Notes: generated by a model not told the origin, from the letters alone. A stretch of DNA of 64,000 nt from Hyphomonas sp. L-53-1-40 (GCF_000682775.1 NZ_AWFI01000001.1:804263-868262); one strand, 5' to 3'; counted from the first letter of the stretch, positions 36,597-45,801 are shown. Numbers and translations: made by a program.

Positions 36597-37793
36597 ATGA
36601 ATCTCGATTTTTCGCCGGAAGAGATTGCCTTCCGCAATGAGGTCCGCGAATTCATTCGCGAAAACTATCCGAAAGAACTTGAGGGTATCGGGTCGCGTGA
36701 GGATCTTACGCGCGAAGAATTCCTCGCCTGGCACAAGGTGCTCGGTAAAAAGGGATGGTCCACACCTGCATGGCCTGAAAAATACGGCGGCACTGGCTGG
36801 ACCTCCACTCAGCGTTATATTTGGTCGGAGGAGAATGCTCGCGTTGATGCGCTGATGCCTTTGCCATTCGGCGTGTCGATGGTTGCGCCAGTTATCTACA
36901 CATTCGGCAATGAAGAGCAGAAGGCTCGCCACCTGCCAGGCATTCGGTCCGGTGAAGTCTGGTGGTGCCAGGGCTATTCCGAGCCGGGCGCAGGTTCTGA
37001 CCTTGCAAGCCTCAAGACGACAGCGGTTCGCGACGGTGACCATTATGTGCTGAATGGCCAGAAGACCTGGACCACGCTGGCGCAGCACGCGGACTGGGGA
37101 TTCTTCCTTTGCCGTACGGACCCGACGGCGAAGAAACCTCAAGAAGGCATCAGCTTCATCCTTGTCGACATGAACACACCGGGAATTGAAGTGAAGCCGA
37201 TCAAGCTGATCGATGGTACGCACGAAGTGAACGAGACGTGGCTGACGGATGTCCGCGTTCCGGTCGAAAACCTCGTAGGCACGGAAAATGAAGGCTGGAC
37301 CTACGCGAAATTCCTGCTTGCGCATGAGCGCTCCGGTATCGCTGGCGTTGCACGCTCCAAGCGGGGCGTGGAACGCTTGCGCAATATCGCCTCAGAAGAG
37401 CTGGTTGATGGTAAGCCATTGCTTCAGTCGCAAGATTTTGCGCGCAAGATCAGCCAACTCGAAATCGACCTGACCGCTTTGGAATTCACCGAACTTCGCA
37501 CGCTGGCTTCCGAGGCAGCAGGTAAGGGCCCTGGACCGGAAAGTTCGATCCTGAAAGTGAAGGGAACCGAGATCCAGCAGCGCTTGACCGAGCTTACGCT
37601 CGAGGCCGTTGGAAACTATGGTGCACCATATGGCTATGGCATGGAAGGTACGGGGAATGACGGATTTGGCGTCGGTCCCGACCATGCGAACTTCGCGGCT
37701 GAAACGTATTTCAACATGCGCAAGACATCGATCTACGGTGGATCCAACGAGATCCAGCGCAACATTATTTCAAAGATGATCCTCGGCCTTTAG
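36597..37793 (+). CDS. Acyl-CoA dehydrogenase, large-subunit type (PimC/FadE-like)
   Basis: A 398-residue flavoprotein of acyl-CoA oxidation. The FAD/acyl-CoA motif is YSEPGAGSDLASLKTTA, followed by LNGQKTWTT, and the C-terminal IYGGSNEIQRNIISKMI. In the position of the classic MCAD Glu (YEGT) there is Gly, so the catalytic base must lie elsewhere or in the partner subunit. It is followed 27 bases later by a second, different acyl-CoA dehydrogenase. Such pairs form alpha2beta2 enzymes for steroid-side-chain or dicarboxyl-CoA substrates, as in PimCD or actinobacterial FadE pairs. Ribosome site GTGAGGAGCC. Confidence 0.9.
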   Translation: MNLDFSPEEIAFRNEVREFIRENYPKELEGIGSREDLTREEFLAWHKVLGKKGWSTPAWPEKYGGTGWTSTQRYIWSEENARVDALMPLPFGVSMVAPVIYTFGNEEQKARHLPGIRSGEVWWCQGYSEPGAGSDLASLKTTAVRDGDHYVLNGQKTWTTLAQHADWGFFLCRTDPTAKKPQEGISFILVDMNTPGIEVKPIKLIDGTHEVNETWLTDVRVPVENLVGTENEGWTYAKFLLAHERSGIAGVARSKRGVERLRNIASEELVDGKPLLQSQDFARKISQLEIDLTALEFTELRTLASEAAGKGPGPESSILKVKGTEIQQRLTELTLEAVGNYGAPYGYGMEGTGNDGFGVGPDHANFAAETYFNMRKTSIYGGSNEIQRNIISKMILGL

Positions 37794-37819
37794 GGCGCAC
37801 GAGGCAGGGAGGATAGAAG

Positions 37820-38974
37820 ATGGACTTCAATTTCACCGAAGAGCAGAACATGATCCGCGACAGCCTCTCGAGGCTGATCCGCGAGCAGTATGATTTCGAC
37901 ACGCGCCGCAAGGTGGTCGAGTCTGAAGCGGGCTGGCGTCCTGAAATGTGGGCACAGTTTGCAGAGCTTGGTCTCTTGATGGCGCCTTTCAGCGAAGAAG
38001 ATGGCGGTCTCGGCGGCGGCCCGATTGATGCGATGGTCGTCATGGAAGAGTTTGGCAAGGGCCTCGTGGTCGAGCCTTACGTGCCCAGCGTCGTTTGCGG
38101 TGGCGGTTTCCTCAAGCGCGGCACGGATGCGCAAAAGGAAGAATACCTTAGCGGCATCATGTCGGGCGAGAACGTCTTTGCATTCGCTTACGCAGAACCG
38201 CGCGGTCGCTATAATCTGGCCGATCTTGAGACGACCGCCAAGAAAGACGGCGCCGGCTATGTCCTGAACGGACACAAGGCTGTCGTCATCGGCGCGCCTT
38301 GGGCGACGCATTTTGTTGTCACAGCCCGCACATCGGGGGACCGCCGCGACAGCAAGGGCGTTTCGGTCTTTGTGGTCGCCAAGGATGCGCAAGGCGTTTC
38401 CACACGGGATTACCCAACCGTCGACGGTCGTCGTGCATCAGAAGTCTACTTCGAGAATGTCTCCGTCGGAGCGGAAGCGGTGATTGGCGAAGTCGACAAT
38501 GGTCTGCCGTTGATCGAAACCGTTACCGACGAGGCCATCGCCGCAATCTGCGCAGAAGCCTGCGGTGCCATGAAAGTGGCGCACGCCATGACGGTCGAAT
38601 ATTCGCGTCAGCGTAAGCAGTTTGGCGTTCCGATTGGCAAGTTCCAGGTGCTGCAGCACCGCATGGTCGATATGTTCATGGAGCATGAACAGTCGATTTC
38701 CATGACCTACATGGCTACGCTCAAGCTCGATGAAGACGAAGTTACACGCAAGAAGGCGGCATCAGCTGCCAAGGTGCGCATCGGTCAAGCCGGTCGTTTT
38801 ATTGGTCAGGAAGCCGTGCAGATCCATGGCGGCATGGGCATGACGGACGAACTGGCTGTCGGACACTATTTCAAACGCCTGACCATGATCGATTCCGAGT
38901 TCGGCAATATCGATCACCATCTGAAGCGGTATACCGGACTGACAGAGATGGATCTTCCCGCAGCAGCGGAATAG
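37820..38974 (+). CDS. Acyl-CoA dehydrogenase, small-subunit type (PimD/FadE-like)
   Basis: A 384-residue partner of the preceding gene. It has AYAEPRGRYNLADLETTA instead of the usual S-E-P-G-AGSD loop, LNGHKAVVIGAPWATHFVV, RQFGVPIGKFQVLQHR and AVQIHGGMGMTDELAVGHYFKR in the C-terminal domain. The changed FAD loop suggests that only one FAD-binding mode is kept in the pair, as in heterotetrameric acyl-CoA dehydrogenases. Substrate unknown. A strong hairpin follows about 90 bases downstream. Confidence 0.9.
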   Translation: MDFNFTEEQNMIRDSLSRLIREQYDFDTRRKVVESEAGWRPEMWAQFAELGLLMAPFSEEDGGLGGGPIDAMVVMEEFGKGLVVEPYVPSVVCGGGFLKRGTDAQKEEYLSGIMSGENVFAFAYAEPRGRYNLADLETTAKKDGAGYVLNGHKAVVIGAPWATHFVVTARTSGDRRDSKGVSVFVVAKDAQGVSTRDYPTVDGRRASEVYFENVSVGAEAVIGEVDNGLPLIETVTDEAIAAICAEACGAMKVAHAMTVEYSRQRKQFGVPIGKFQVLQHRMVDMFMEHEQSISMTYMATLKLDEDEVTRKKAASAAKVRIGQAGRFIGQEAVQIHGGMGMTDELAVGHYFKRLTMIDSEFGNIDHHLKRYTGLTEMDLPAAAE

Positions 38975-39335
38975 CTATCAGAGTCCAGCAACTGTGCAGG
39001 TTGAATATTGGAGCTAAGGGCTTTTTAATAATTAATATTCTGCCGAATTAGACTGATTAAACGGCCCGGGACGCAAAGACTGCGTCCCGGGCCTCTTCTT
39101 ATGTCTTGTTTAATTGAGAAATTATTGCCCACAGACCGCCTCTTGGTCTGACGGGCCGCTGAAAACCTGCAATAATTCGCTCGAATTTGCCCGACTTTGA
39201 TTACTTGACTGACACCGTATTCCCCTATGAACCCCTCACTCTTTGTAAGAAAAGTGGTATGGGTCTTGCTTTGGGACCTTTGGTAAACATGCCGGTTCGA
39301 GCAACCGGAATACATAATCCAGGGAAGAGGTGGAA
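38975..39335. other. Intergenic region before the polysaccharide locus
   Basis: 361 bases. AT-rich stretch (39025-39060), the strong terminator at 39063-39100, and a small hairpin CAGACC/GGTCTG (39132-39137, 39145-39150). The promoter of the outer-membrane-barrel gene should lie in 39150-39320; TTGACT near 39207 has no convincing -10 at a normal distance. The ribosome site AGGGAAGAGG is directly before 39336. No convincing small gene. Confidence 0.6.
39063..39100 (+). terminator. Terminator after the acyl-CoA dehydrogenase operon
   Basis: A perfect 13-bp GC-rich stem GGCCCGGGACGCA/TGCGTCCCGGGCC (39063-39075, 39081-39093) with loop AAGAC is followed by TCTTCTT. It lies 88 bases after the stop and separates the fatty-acid genes from the polysaccharide locus. 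Confidence 0.85.
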
Positions 39336-40628
39336 ATGTTGTATACTAAGCGGGTTAGCCTTGCGGGAGTCGCCACCGGCGCTCTGATCGCGGCGATGTC
39401 TGGGACGGCGTATGCGCAGTCGAGCGACTATTATAGTCGGGACAAGTACGAGGCGGTTACAGACCGCCGTCAGCCCGAATATGATCCGGAGCCCATCCGG
39501 CTCGGAGCATTTACGGTAAATTCCAGTCTGTTCGCTGGCCTTGGTTATACCGACAATGCGTTGGGAACGAGCGACAATGAAGAATCTGATGTCATCGCCC
39601 GCATCGGTGCTGATATTGCGGCTCGTACAAACTGGAGCGTCCACGAAGTGGCCGCTTCCGTGTCTGTCAGCCGTGACGAGTACCAGGATTTCAGCGACCA
39701 GTCAGCCAATGATGTCAACACGCGGCTGCGGGGCCGTCTGGACGTCACGCGCGACGTCGCACTTGGCGGTGCGGTCTTCTACCAGCAATCTACGGATCAG
39801 CGGTCTGACCCATCGAACACGTCCGGACTGGGCGAGCCGATTGAGTACACCCGCGCAGGCGTCGAGCTGAGTGCTAATTATACCAATGACCGTATTCGCT
39901 GGACGAACTCTGTGACATTTGCGGAAGTCGACTATGACGACACGGTCTCCCTTGACGGCACGCCGATCGATCAGGATTTCCGTGACCGGTCTGACACGCT
40001 CTTCAATTCGCGCCTCAGCTATGCGATTTCGCCGAACGTGGCTGTTTTTGGCCAAGGCATGATCCAACAGCGTGAGTACGATAATCTGATCGTCGTCGAT
40101 GGTGCGGAACGGTCCAGGGATTCAGATTCCTACACTGTTTACGGTGGTGTGGACTTCGAACTGAACACGTTGATCCGCGGTGACGTGGCCATTGGCTACC
40201 TGAGCGAAGAAAAGGATGACACTTTCTACGAAGACACTGACGGTCTGGCCGTCGATGCGAATGTAGAATGGTTCCCGACCCGTCTCACCACTGTGAGCTT
40301 CAATGGTGCACGCCGTACAGTCGATAGCGGCATTCGGACCAGCGCGAGCTCCATTCAAACGACGCTAGGCGCCCGTGTTGATCACGAACTGTACCGCAAC
40401 ATTATCCTGTCAGGATATGGCGAGCTCACCAGTTACGAGTACGATGAGACCGACAGGGATGACGACATCACCGAATTCGGTGTGATCGGTACGTACAAAA
40501 TGAACAAGCGGGTGCACCTGAACGCCTTCGCACGTCGCGTTGATCGTGACCGGAGTGGTACGGCGTTTGCGGCCGATGAGAGCTTTTCTGCGAACCTTCT
40601 CGGCATTTCGGTTCGTGTCCATCCTTAA
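39336..40628 (+). CDS. Outer-membrane beta-barrel protein (BBP2-like) of the exopolysaccharide locus
   Basis: A ~430-residue exported protein. Signal peptide at residues 1-28 (AGVATGALIAAMSG, cleavage about AYAQ). The mature part is a run of alternating polar/hydrophobic strands, each ~10 residues, ending in a C-terminal strand SANLLGISVRVHP. It fits putative beta-barrel porins (BBP2 type) often found next to Wzc-like genes in alphaproteobacteria. It may be the exit port for the polymer, since no Wza lipoprotein is seen. First gene of the locus; a hairpin follows the stop. Confidence 0.8.
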   Translation: MLYTKRVSLAGVATGALIAAMSGTAYAQSSDYYSRDKYEAVTDRRQPEYDPEPIRLGAFTVNSSLFAGLGYTDNALGTSDNEESDVIARIGADIAARTNWSVHEVAASVSVSRDEYQDFSDQSANDVNTRLRGRLDVTRDVALGGAVFYQQSTDQRSDPSNTSGLGEPIEYTRAGVELSANYTNDRIRWTNSVTFAEVDYDDTVSLDGTPIDQDFRDRSDTLFNSRLSYAISPNVAVFGQGMIQQREYDNLIVVDGAERSRDSDSYTVYGGVDFELNTLIRGDVAIGYLSEEKDDTFYEDTDGLAVDANVEWFPTRLTTVSFNGARRTVDSGIRTSASSIQTTLGARVDHELYRNIILSGYGELTSYEYDETDRDDDITEFGVIGTYKMNKRVHLNAFARRVDRDRSGTAFAADESFSANLLGISVRVHP

Positions 40629-40637
40629 TTTCCATAC

Positions 40638-40667
40638 CAGGCGACCGACCATCCGGCCGGTCGCCTG
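40638..40667 (+). other. Intercistronic hairpin between barrel gene and wzc-like gene
   Basis: CAGGCGACCG/CGGTCGCCTG (40638-40647, 40658-40667), 10 bp, ten-base loop, starting 10 bases after the stop. No T run follows, so it is more likely an mRNA-stability or attenuation element than a full terminator. Confidence 0.6.
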
Positions 40668-40769
40668 AAAGCTTCCAACCCCAACGCGCGGTATATTATC
40701 TTGACCAAGACATTCAGTTTTGAACTTCCGTCCCAGGTTCCCGCAGAAGCGGAGACTGAAGGCAACAAC

Positions 40770-43097
40770 ATGCCGACAGATCTGAAGTCGCTGTTGGGGG
40801 CTGTGTATCGGCGTTTCTGGCTGATTGCGCTGAGCTTCCTCTCCGTCTTCACGCTGGTCGCGTACATGACGTTCAACCAGACGCCACTCTACCAATCGAG
40901 TTCAGTGGTCCAGCTGGATACTGAGCAGCAAAACGTGATTGATCTGGGCAGCGTTCTCAGTGGTCTGGCAGTCAGCACGGCAGTGATCGACACCGAAGTC
41001 ATGATCATGAAGTCAAAGTCACTCCTGACGAAGGTTGCCGTCAAACAGAAGCTCATCGAGGATCCTGAGTTCAACTGGACACTGCGCGAACGAAAGACAA
41101 GCGCACTTGGGAAGTTGAAGAACCAGGTCAAATCATTGGTCGGCATGGATACGCGCGTGGTCGACCCGTTTGAAGGCATGAGTGTCGATGAGCGCGAGAG
41201 CGCCATTCTGGATAGCGTCGTCGGCACGTTGATGGGGCGTGTTGGTGTGTCGCGCATCGGCACTACCTATCTTATCAATGTTCAGGTCACGAGCACCTCG
41301 CCAGAAACATCTGCTCGCCTCGCCAACGCAATCGCAGATCAGTATCGAGTTCAACAGCTTGAAACGAAGCTGGACGCCACGCGGCGCGCTACCGAATGGC
41401 TGTCTGACCGTGTCTTTGCCCTCCGTGAGGAAGTCGAGGAAAAGGAAAACCGCGTTGCCAAATTCATTGCCGATAACGACATGGAAACGGCGATGGGTAA
41501 CACGCTCACCGAGCAAAACATTGCCTATCTGACTACTCAGAAAACACAGGCTGAAGTCGAGCTGAACCGTGTCCGGTCACGCTTTGACAGTATGCGCCGG
41601 CAGATCAACAGCGGCGCTGGCGTGGACGGGATTTCCGAAGTTCTGGAGTCTCCACTTATCACGAGCTTGAAACAACAGCTCTCGACTGTCCGCGGCCGGG
41701 TGGGTGACCTCGAAACCCGTCTCGGGCCGCAGCACCCTGAACTGATTGGTGCGCGCGCTGAACAGGCGGATATCGAGCGTCAGATCCAGAACGAAATGAC
41801 CCGGATCGCCACTAATCTCGAAAACGAAGTTCGTGTTCGTCAGGACCAGGTTAGCCGGCTCCAGTCACAAATCAGCAACTCGAACTCCAAGCTCCGCGGC
41901 AACAGCCTTGCAATGGTACGCCTGCGCGAGCTGGAGCGCGATGCTGAAACCAGCCGCGTATTGTATGAAGAGTTCATTGCGCGGTCCAAGGAGACCCGGG
42001 AGCAGGACGGTCTCGTCCAGCCGGATGCCGTTATCCTGTCCAATGCCTCAGTGCCAAAGTTCCCGAGTTCACCTCGTACGACGCTGAACCTCTTGATTGG
42101 TGCGATACTTGGCTGTTTGCTGGGCGGTGCGCTCGCCATCATGGCCGAAATGTTCGACATGAAGATTTCATCTTCGGAAGACATTGAAAAGAAGCTTGCT
42201 CAGAATGCCCTTGGCACGGTGCCACTGATCCGCACCGGCAACGCCCTAGGCTTCGCTCAGACCAATCCCGCCGATTATCTCATAGAAAACCCGTTATCAG
42301 CGTTTGCCGAAAGTATTCGCTATCTGCGAGCAGCAATCGCTTTCTCGGACTTGGACAGCGAAACGAAAACCGTGGCGATCACCTCATCCCTGCCGGATGA
42401 AGGCAAGACAAGCCTGACCCTGGCGCTCGGTCGTATGTCGGCCATGTCGGGTGCGCGGACGCTGGTCATTGATGGTGATTTCCGCCGTCGCCAGTTGACT
42501 GATGCAGCCGGCCTGAAGCCTGAGATTGGTTTCATTGAGTATCTCTTCGGCGCAGGACAGCTTTCTGATGCGATCTCCAAGGATCCCAAGAGCATGCTGG
42601 ACATTCTGCCGCTGTCTCTGACCGGCCATACACCGCATGACGTGTTCGGGACGCGTGCCTTTGACGATCTTCTGGTTCGCTTGCGCTCCATGTACGATCT
42701 CATCCTGATCGATACTGGGCCACTGCTGCTGATGGCTGAGGCGCGGGTTGTTGCAGGTAAGACAGACAAGGCCATTCTGGTTGTGCGCTGGCGTCACACG
42801 AACCGCTCAGCAGCACGTCAGTCGTTGGCACTCTTGCGATCGTTCAAGGCCGACCTGCTGGGTGTCACGCTCAACATGGTGAACCTCAACCGCCGCCGCC
42901 ATTATAGCGACCCGGGTGCAGGATATGATGCCTATCGCAAATACTATCAGATGGAGACGAAGCCTTCTCTGTTCAGCTTCATGCGCCGGGATCCTAACAA
43001 GCCCAAGAAGGGCGAAATTCGCCCCACAGCGATCCAGACCCCGCCGAGCCTCGCGGAGCATAGCACAGAGTCTCCTGAGAAAGTTGACGCAAACTAA
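40770..43097 (+). CDS. Wzc-type polysaccharide copolymerase with BY-kinase domain
   Basis: A ~775-residue inner-membrane protein controlling length and export of the polymer. Wzz domain with TM1 (about residues 16-35), long periplasmic coiled-coil, GNVR-like RLRELERDAETSRVLYEE, TM2 near 440-460, then a cytoplasmic tyrosine kinase: Walker A SSLPDEGKTSL (~540), Walker A' LVIDGDFR (~566), Walker B LILIDTG (~645). A tyrosine-rich tail (HYSD..YDAYRKYYQ, ~711-727) is the autophosphorylation site. ATG 40770 has AAGG upstream; a TTG at 40701 is in frame. The phosphatase partner is not seen. Confidence 0.95.
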   Translation: MPTDLKSLLGAVYRRFWLIALSFLSVFTLVAYMTFNQTPLYQSSSVVQLDTEQQNVIDLGSVLSGLAVSTAVIDTEVMIMKSKSLLTKVAVKQKLIEDPEFNWTLRERKTSALGKLKNQVKSLVGMDTRVVDPFEGMSVDERESAILDSVVGTLMGRVGVSRIGTTYLINVQVTSTSPETSARLANAIADQYRVQQLETKLDATRRATEWLSDRVFALREEVEEKENRVAKFIADNDMETAMGNTLTEQNIAYLTTQKTQAEVELNRVRSRFDSMRRQINSGAGVDGISEVLESPLITSLKQQLSTVRGRVGDLETRLGPQHPELIGARAEQADIERQIQNEMTRIATNLENEVRVRQDQVSRLQSQISNSNSKLRGNSLAMVRLRELERDAETSRVLYEEFIARSKETREQDGLVQPDAVILSNASVPKFPSSPRTTLNLLIGAILGCLLGGALAIMAEMFDMKISSSEDIEKKLAQNALGTVPLIRTGNALGFAQTNPADYLIENPLSAFAESIRYLRAAIAFSDLDSETKTVAITSSLPDEGKTSLTLALGRMSAMSGARTLVIDGDFRRRQLTDAAGLKPEIGFIEYLFGAGQLSDAISKDPKSMLDILPLSLTGHTPHDVFGTRAFDDLLVRLRSMYDLILIDTGPLLLMAEARVVAGKTDKAILVVRWRHTNRSAARQSLALLRSFKADLLGVTLNMVNLNRRRHYSDPGAGYDAYRKYYQMETKPSLFSFMRRDPNKPKKGEIRPTAIQTPPSLAEHSTESPEKVDAN

Positions 43098-43107
43098 GGT
43101 GTGAGAC

Positions 43108-43132
43108 GAAGCGATCATGCGATGATCGCTTC
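43108..43132 (+). other. Intercistronic hairpin between wzc-like gene and first glycosyltransferase
   Basis: Perfect 11-bp stem GAAGCGATCAT/ATGATCGCTTC (43108-43118, 43122-43132) with a GCG loop, beginning 11 bases after the wzc stop and ending 25 bases before the next ATG. Only CCTTACC follows, so it may be a processing or partial termination site. Confidence 0.65.
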
Positions 43133-43156
43133 CCTTACCCTGAATTGGATCGAGCG

Positions 43157-44302
43157 ATGACGACAATTGCATTCTTCGGACATGATGCGGCAGATGCCGC
43201 TGTGCGCCGACGTGTGAAGTCGTTCGTCGGCGATGGAATGGATGTCGTTGGCTTCATGATGCGCCGCCGTGATGTCTCTCCGGAATGGAAGAATGTCGAT
43301 CTTGGCATGACGCGTGATGGCGCCTTCATCCAGCGAATCAAGCAGGTGTTTGCTGGCGCGCGGAAGGCCGCTGAGCAACGCGAGCTACTCGTTGCGGCTG
43401 ACGTAATATACGCGCGAAATCTCGACATGCTGGCGTGTGCGTTCCTGGCAAAGCGCCATACAGGACTGAAGACGCCCGTCATCTACGAGAGCCTCGATGT
43501 GCATCGCTTGCTGACGCGCTCCGATTTTGTGGGTCGGATATTTCGTGGCCTCGAACACGCTCTGCTGAAGCGGACACGGGCGCTTGTTGTGAGTTCTCCC
43601 GGCTTCTTGCGGAACCATTTCGAACTTCACTACGGGGGCGACTTCACGGCCTATGTCGTAGAGAACCGTTTGAGTGCTGACAGTAACTTTGGCCCACGGC
43701 CGGATACTGCGCTCCCGGTGGAGATTCTGGAAGACCGAAAACTTGTACTCGGCTGGGTCGGCATGTTGCGGTGCCAGCGTTCGCTGGACCTGCTATGCGC
43801 TCTGGCTGACGCGTTTCCCGATACATTGGAAATTCGGCTACATGGAATCCCGGCACGCACCGAAATTCCTGTGTTCGAACCCGAGATTGAGCGTCGACCA
43901 AACATGACCTTCTTTGGAAAGTTCCGGTCGCCAGAGGATCTATCCAGCATTTACGCGTCGCTGGACGTGGTCTGGGCAGGGGACTTCATGGAGGCCGGGT
44001 ATAATTCGGTCTGGCTGTTGCCGAACCGGATCTACGAGGGAGGCTATTACGCGACGCCCTCGATCGCGCCGGCCGGTACAGAGACAGCGGCTTGGATCGC
44101 GCGGAATGACTGCGGGTTTGTGATTGCGGAGCCCCTTGAGGACTCGCTGCCAAAACTGGTGGGACATTTGTTGACAGATCGTTGCGAGATTGCGGCTTAC
44201 GCCACGCGTCTTGCAAGCTTGCCAGAAGACTTGTTCGTGCAACCGGCTGGATTCATGCGCGAAGTTATCTCGAGCAGTCTTGGTCAGGAGGCTGCCGCAT
44301 GA
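43157..44302 (+). CDS. Glycosyltransferase (GT4-like, GT-B fold)
   Basis: A ~381-residue predicted sugar transferase acting at the cytoplasmic face. It shows YESLDVHRLLTR, VVSSPGFLRNHFE, the interdomain WVGMLRCQRSLDLL, and RIYEGGYYATPSIAP in place of the ExE nucleotide-binding stretch. The N-terminal GHDAADAAVRRRVKSF opens the first Rossmann domain. Donor and acceptor are unknown. It overlaps the polymerase gene as ATGA. ATG 43157 is preferred over a TTG four codons earlier. Confidence 0.85.
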   Translation: MTTIAFFGHDAADAAVRRRVKSFVGDGMDVVGFMMRRRDVSPEWKNVDLGMTRDGAFIQRIKQVFAGARKAAEQRELLVAADVIYARNLDMLACAFLAKRHTGLKTPVIYESLDVHRLLTRSDFVGRIFRGLEHALLKRTRALVVSSPGFLRNHFELHYGGDFTAYVVENRLSADSNFGPRPDTALPVEILEDRKLVLGWVGMLRCQRSLDLLCALADAFPDTLEIRLHGIPARTEIPVFEPEIERRPNMTFFGKFRSPEDLSSIYASLDVVWAGDFMEAGYNSVWLLPNRIYEGGYYATPSIAPAGTETAAWIARNDCGFVIAEPLEDSLPKLVGHLLTDRCEIAAYATRLASLPEDLFVQPAGFMREVISSSLGQEAAA

Positions 44303-45600
44303 ATATTGTAAGTCGTATTCCGACTGACGGTGATTCATCCCTTGTCATGGCCAAAGTCTACGAGGAACCGCGGAAAATCCCATACTGGGAGCAGGCGCTT
44401 ATCTCGGTTTGGTTCCTGAATTCATTCGTGCCATTGCCGCTTGAGACTCCACTACGCTATCTGATGGTTTTGTGGTTTCTTTGGCTTCTTGCCTTGCACA
44501 AGGAGCAGGTCGTTCCGATCGTGCTCAAGGCGTGGCCTCTCTTCCTGTTGCCGATATTCGGTCTTATTTCGATCCTGTGGTCACCCTATATGGGTGCAGC
44601 CATCCGAAGCGGCGCACTGTACCTTCTGACCCCTTTGGTCGCTGTCATTATCATCACGCGATTTGATATCACCACTATCCTGCGATGTATGTTCTTCGCA
44701 GGTGTGATGGCAATCATTGTGTGTATTCCGTTTTACGACTCCATGCCGTCCGGCGGCCCGTACCCGCAAAAGAACTATTTTGCCCAGCAGATGTTGTTCG
44801 TGGCATTGCTCAGCTTCATGACATTGTTGAATGAGAAGTCGTGGCCGTGGACCCGGCTATTGGCCGCGCTCATTTTCCCCATTGCTCTGATCTTCATGCT
44901 ACGGGCGCCCTCGGCAACGGCACTCGTATTTGCCGGTGTCGGGATCATCGGTCTGTTTCTGGTCAAGTTCGCCTGGCAATCCATCAGCAAGGTGCGCCAC
45001 TTGCGGTCCATCATATTCATTACTGGCGTCAGTGTGGTCCTAATAGGCGCCATGATTGTGCTGAACCAGACCCACCAAGACTATGTGGCTGACTTCCTGG
45101 GAGCGCTAGGTAAGGATACCACTTTTACCGGGCGAACACATATCTGGTCAGCTGGGCGCTTGGCGGCGGAAGAACATCCAATCATCGGCATGGGGCTTGA
45201 AGGATTTTGGAACCGGGCAAACGGCGCGGCACAATCGATCAACGAAATGGACTTCAAGCCGTACGGAACGAAGCTGACCTTCCACAATGCGTATCTCGAA
45301 GTGCGCGTGCATCTCGGATATATCGGCCTTGGCCTTTATATGTTGATGTGGGCGTGGTGCGGTTATCGTCTGCTTATGCAGTTCTTCCGGGATTCGTCTT
45401 TGGAGATGTCTGCACTACTCGTCTTCGGCGCAATCGTATTCATCTCGACGTTCACCGAGTCTTTGGCATGGGCGAGTTTCAACACGCCCCTCAACCTGCT
45501 GTATCTTGGTGCGTTGGCGACACTATCGCCTGTGCGTCGCACATACGTAGGGAAGGCGCCCGTTTACCTGAGTTCCAGTCCGGGCTACGCCAAGGTGTAG
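44299..45600 (+). CDS. O-antigen ligase/polymerase family membrane protein (Wzy-like)
   Basis: A ~433-residue protein with 10-12 membrane helices and a large periplasmic loop carrying the motif DTTFTGRTHIWSAG and later HNAYLEVRVHLGYIGLG, the signature of the WaaL/Wzy/ExoQ group. In this locus it is probably the polymerase that joins repeat units after flipping. It overlaps the glycosyltransferase stop by four bases. Followed by a long stretch with a small antisense gene. Confidence 0.9.
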   Translation: MNIVSRIPTDGDSSLVMAKVYEEPRKIPYWEQALISVWFLNSFVPLPLETPLRYLMVLWFLWLLALHKEQVVPIVLKAWPLFLLPIFGLISILWSPYMGAAIRSGALYLLTPLVAVIIITRFDITTILRCMFFAGVMAIIVCIPFYDSMPSGGPYPQKNYFAQQMLFVALLSFMTLLNEKSWPWTRLLAALIFPIALIFMLRAPSATALVFAGVGIIGLFLVKFAWQSISKVRHLRSIIFITGVSVVLIGAMIVLNQTHQDYVADFLGALGKDTTFTGRTHIWSAGRLAAEEHPIIGMGLEGFWNRANGAAQSINEMDFKPYGTKLTFHNAYLEVRVHLGYIGLGLYMLMWAWCGYRLLMQFFRDSSLEMSALLVFGAIVFISTFTESLAWASFNTPLNLLYLGALATLSPVRRTYVGKAPVYLSSSPGYAKV

Positions 45601-45630
45601 CGACCAGGTAACCACTTTTTGGGGGTTGTA

Positions 45631-45801
45631 TTACAACAGGGCGCCGATGGCGAAAATGATGCCTGCCCACAGCGAAGCGCTAAGACCGACGATCAACGTA
45701 ATGCGCAGCCAGACGGGCCATTTGCCGAAATTCTCGATATCGGTCTGGACGTCGCTCTGGTAGTGGCGAATTGTTGTGGGCTCTGCAGCCAGATGCATCA
45801 T
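45631..45801 (-). CDS. Small single-pass membrane protein, unknown function
   Basis: A 56-residue protein opposed to its neighbours. The N-terminal half is polar (HYQSDVQTDIENFGKWPVW) and the second half one membrane helix (LRITLIVGLSASLWAGIIFAIGALL). AAGGA lies seven bases before ATG 45801. The frame is open further upstream but this start has the best site. The well-formed helix and site suggest it is real; I do not recognise the family. Confidence 0.6.
   Translation of the reverse strand: MMHLAAEPTTIRHYQSDVQTDIENFGKWPVWLRITLIVGLSASLWAGIIFAIGALL

Noticed and set aside
36573..37325. 250-codon minus-strand frame across the first acyl-CoA dehydrogenase
   Set aside because: Mirror of a strongly biased real gene; no domain or start signal.
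39063..39150. Cyclic di-GMP riboswitch before the polysaccharide locus
   Set aside because: The GACGCAAAG string is part of a perfect terminator stem and loop; no second GEMM helix follows.
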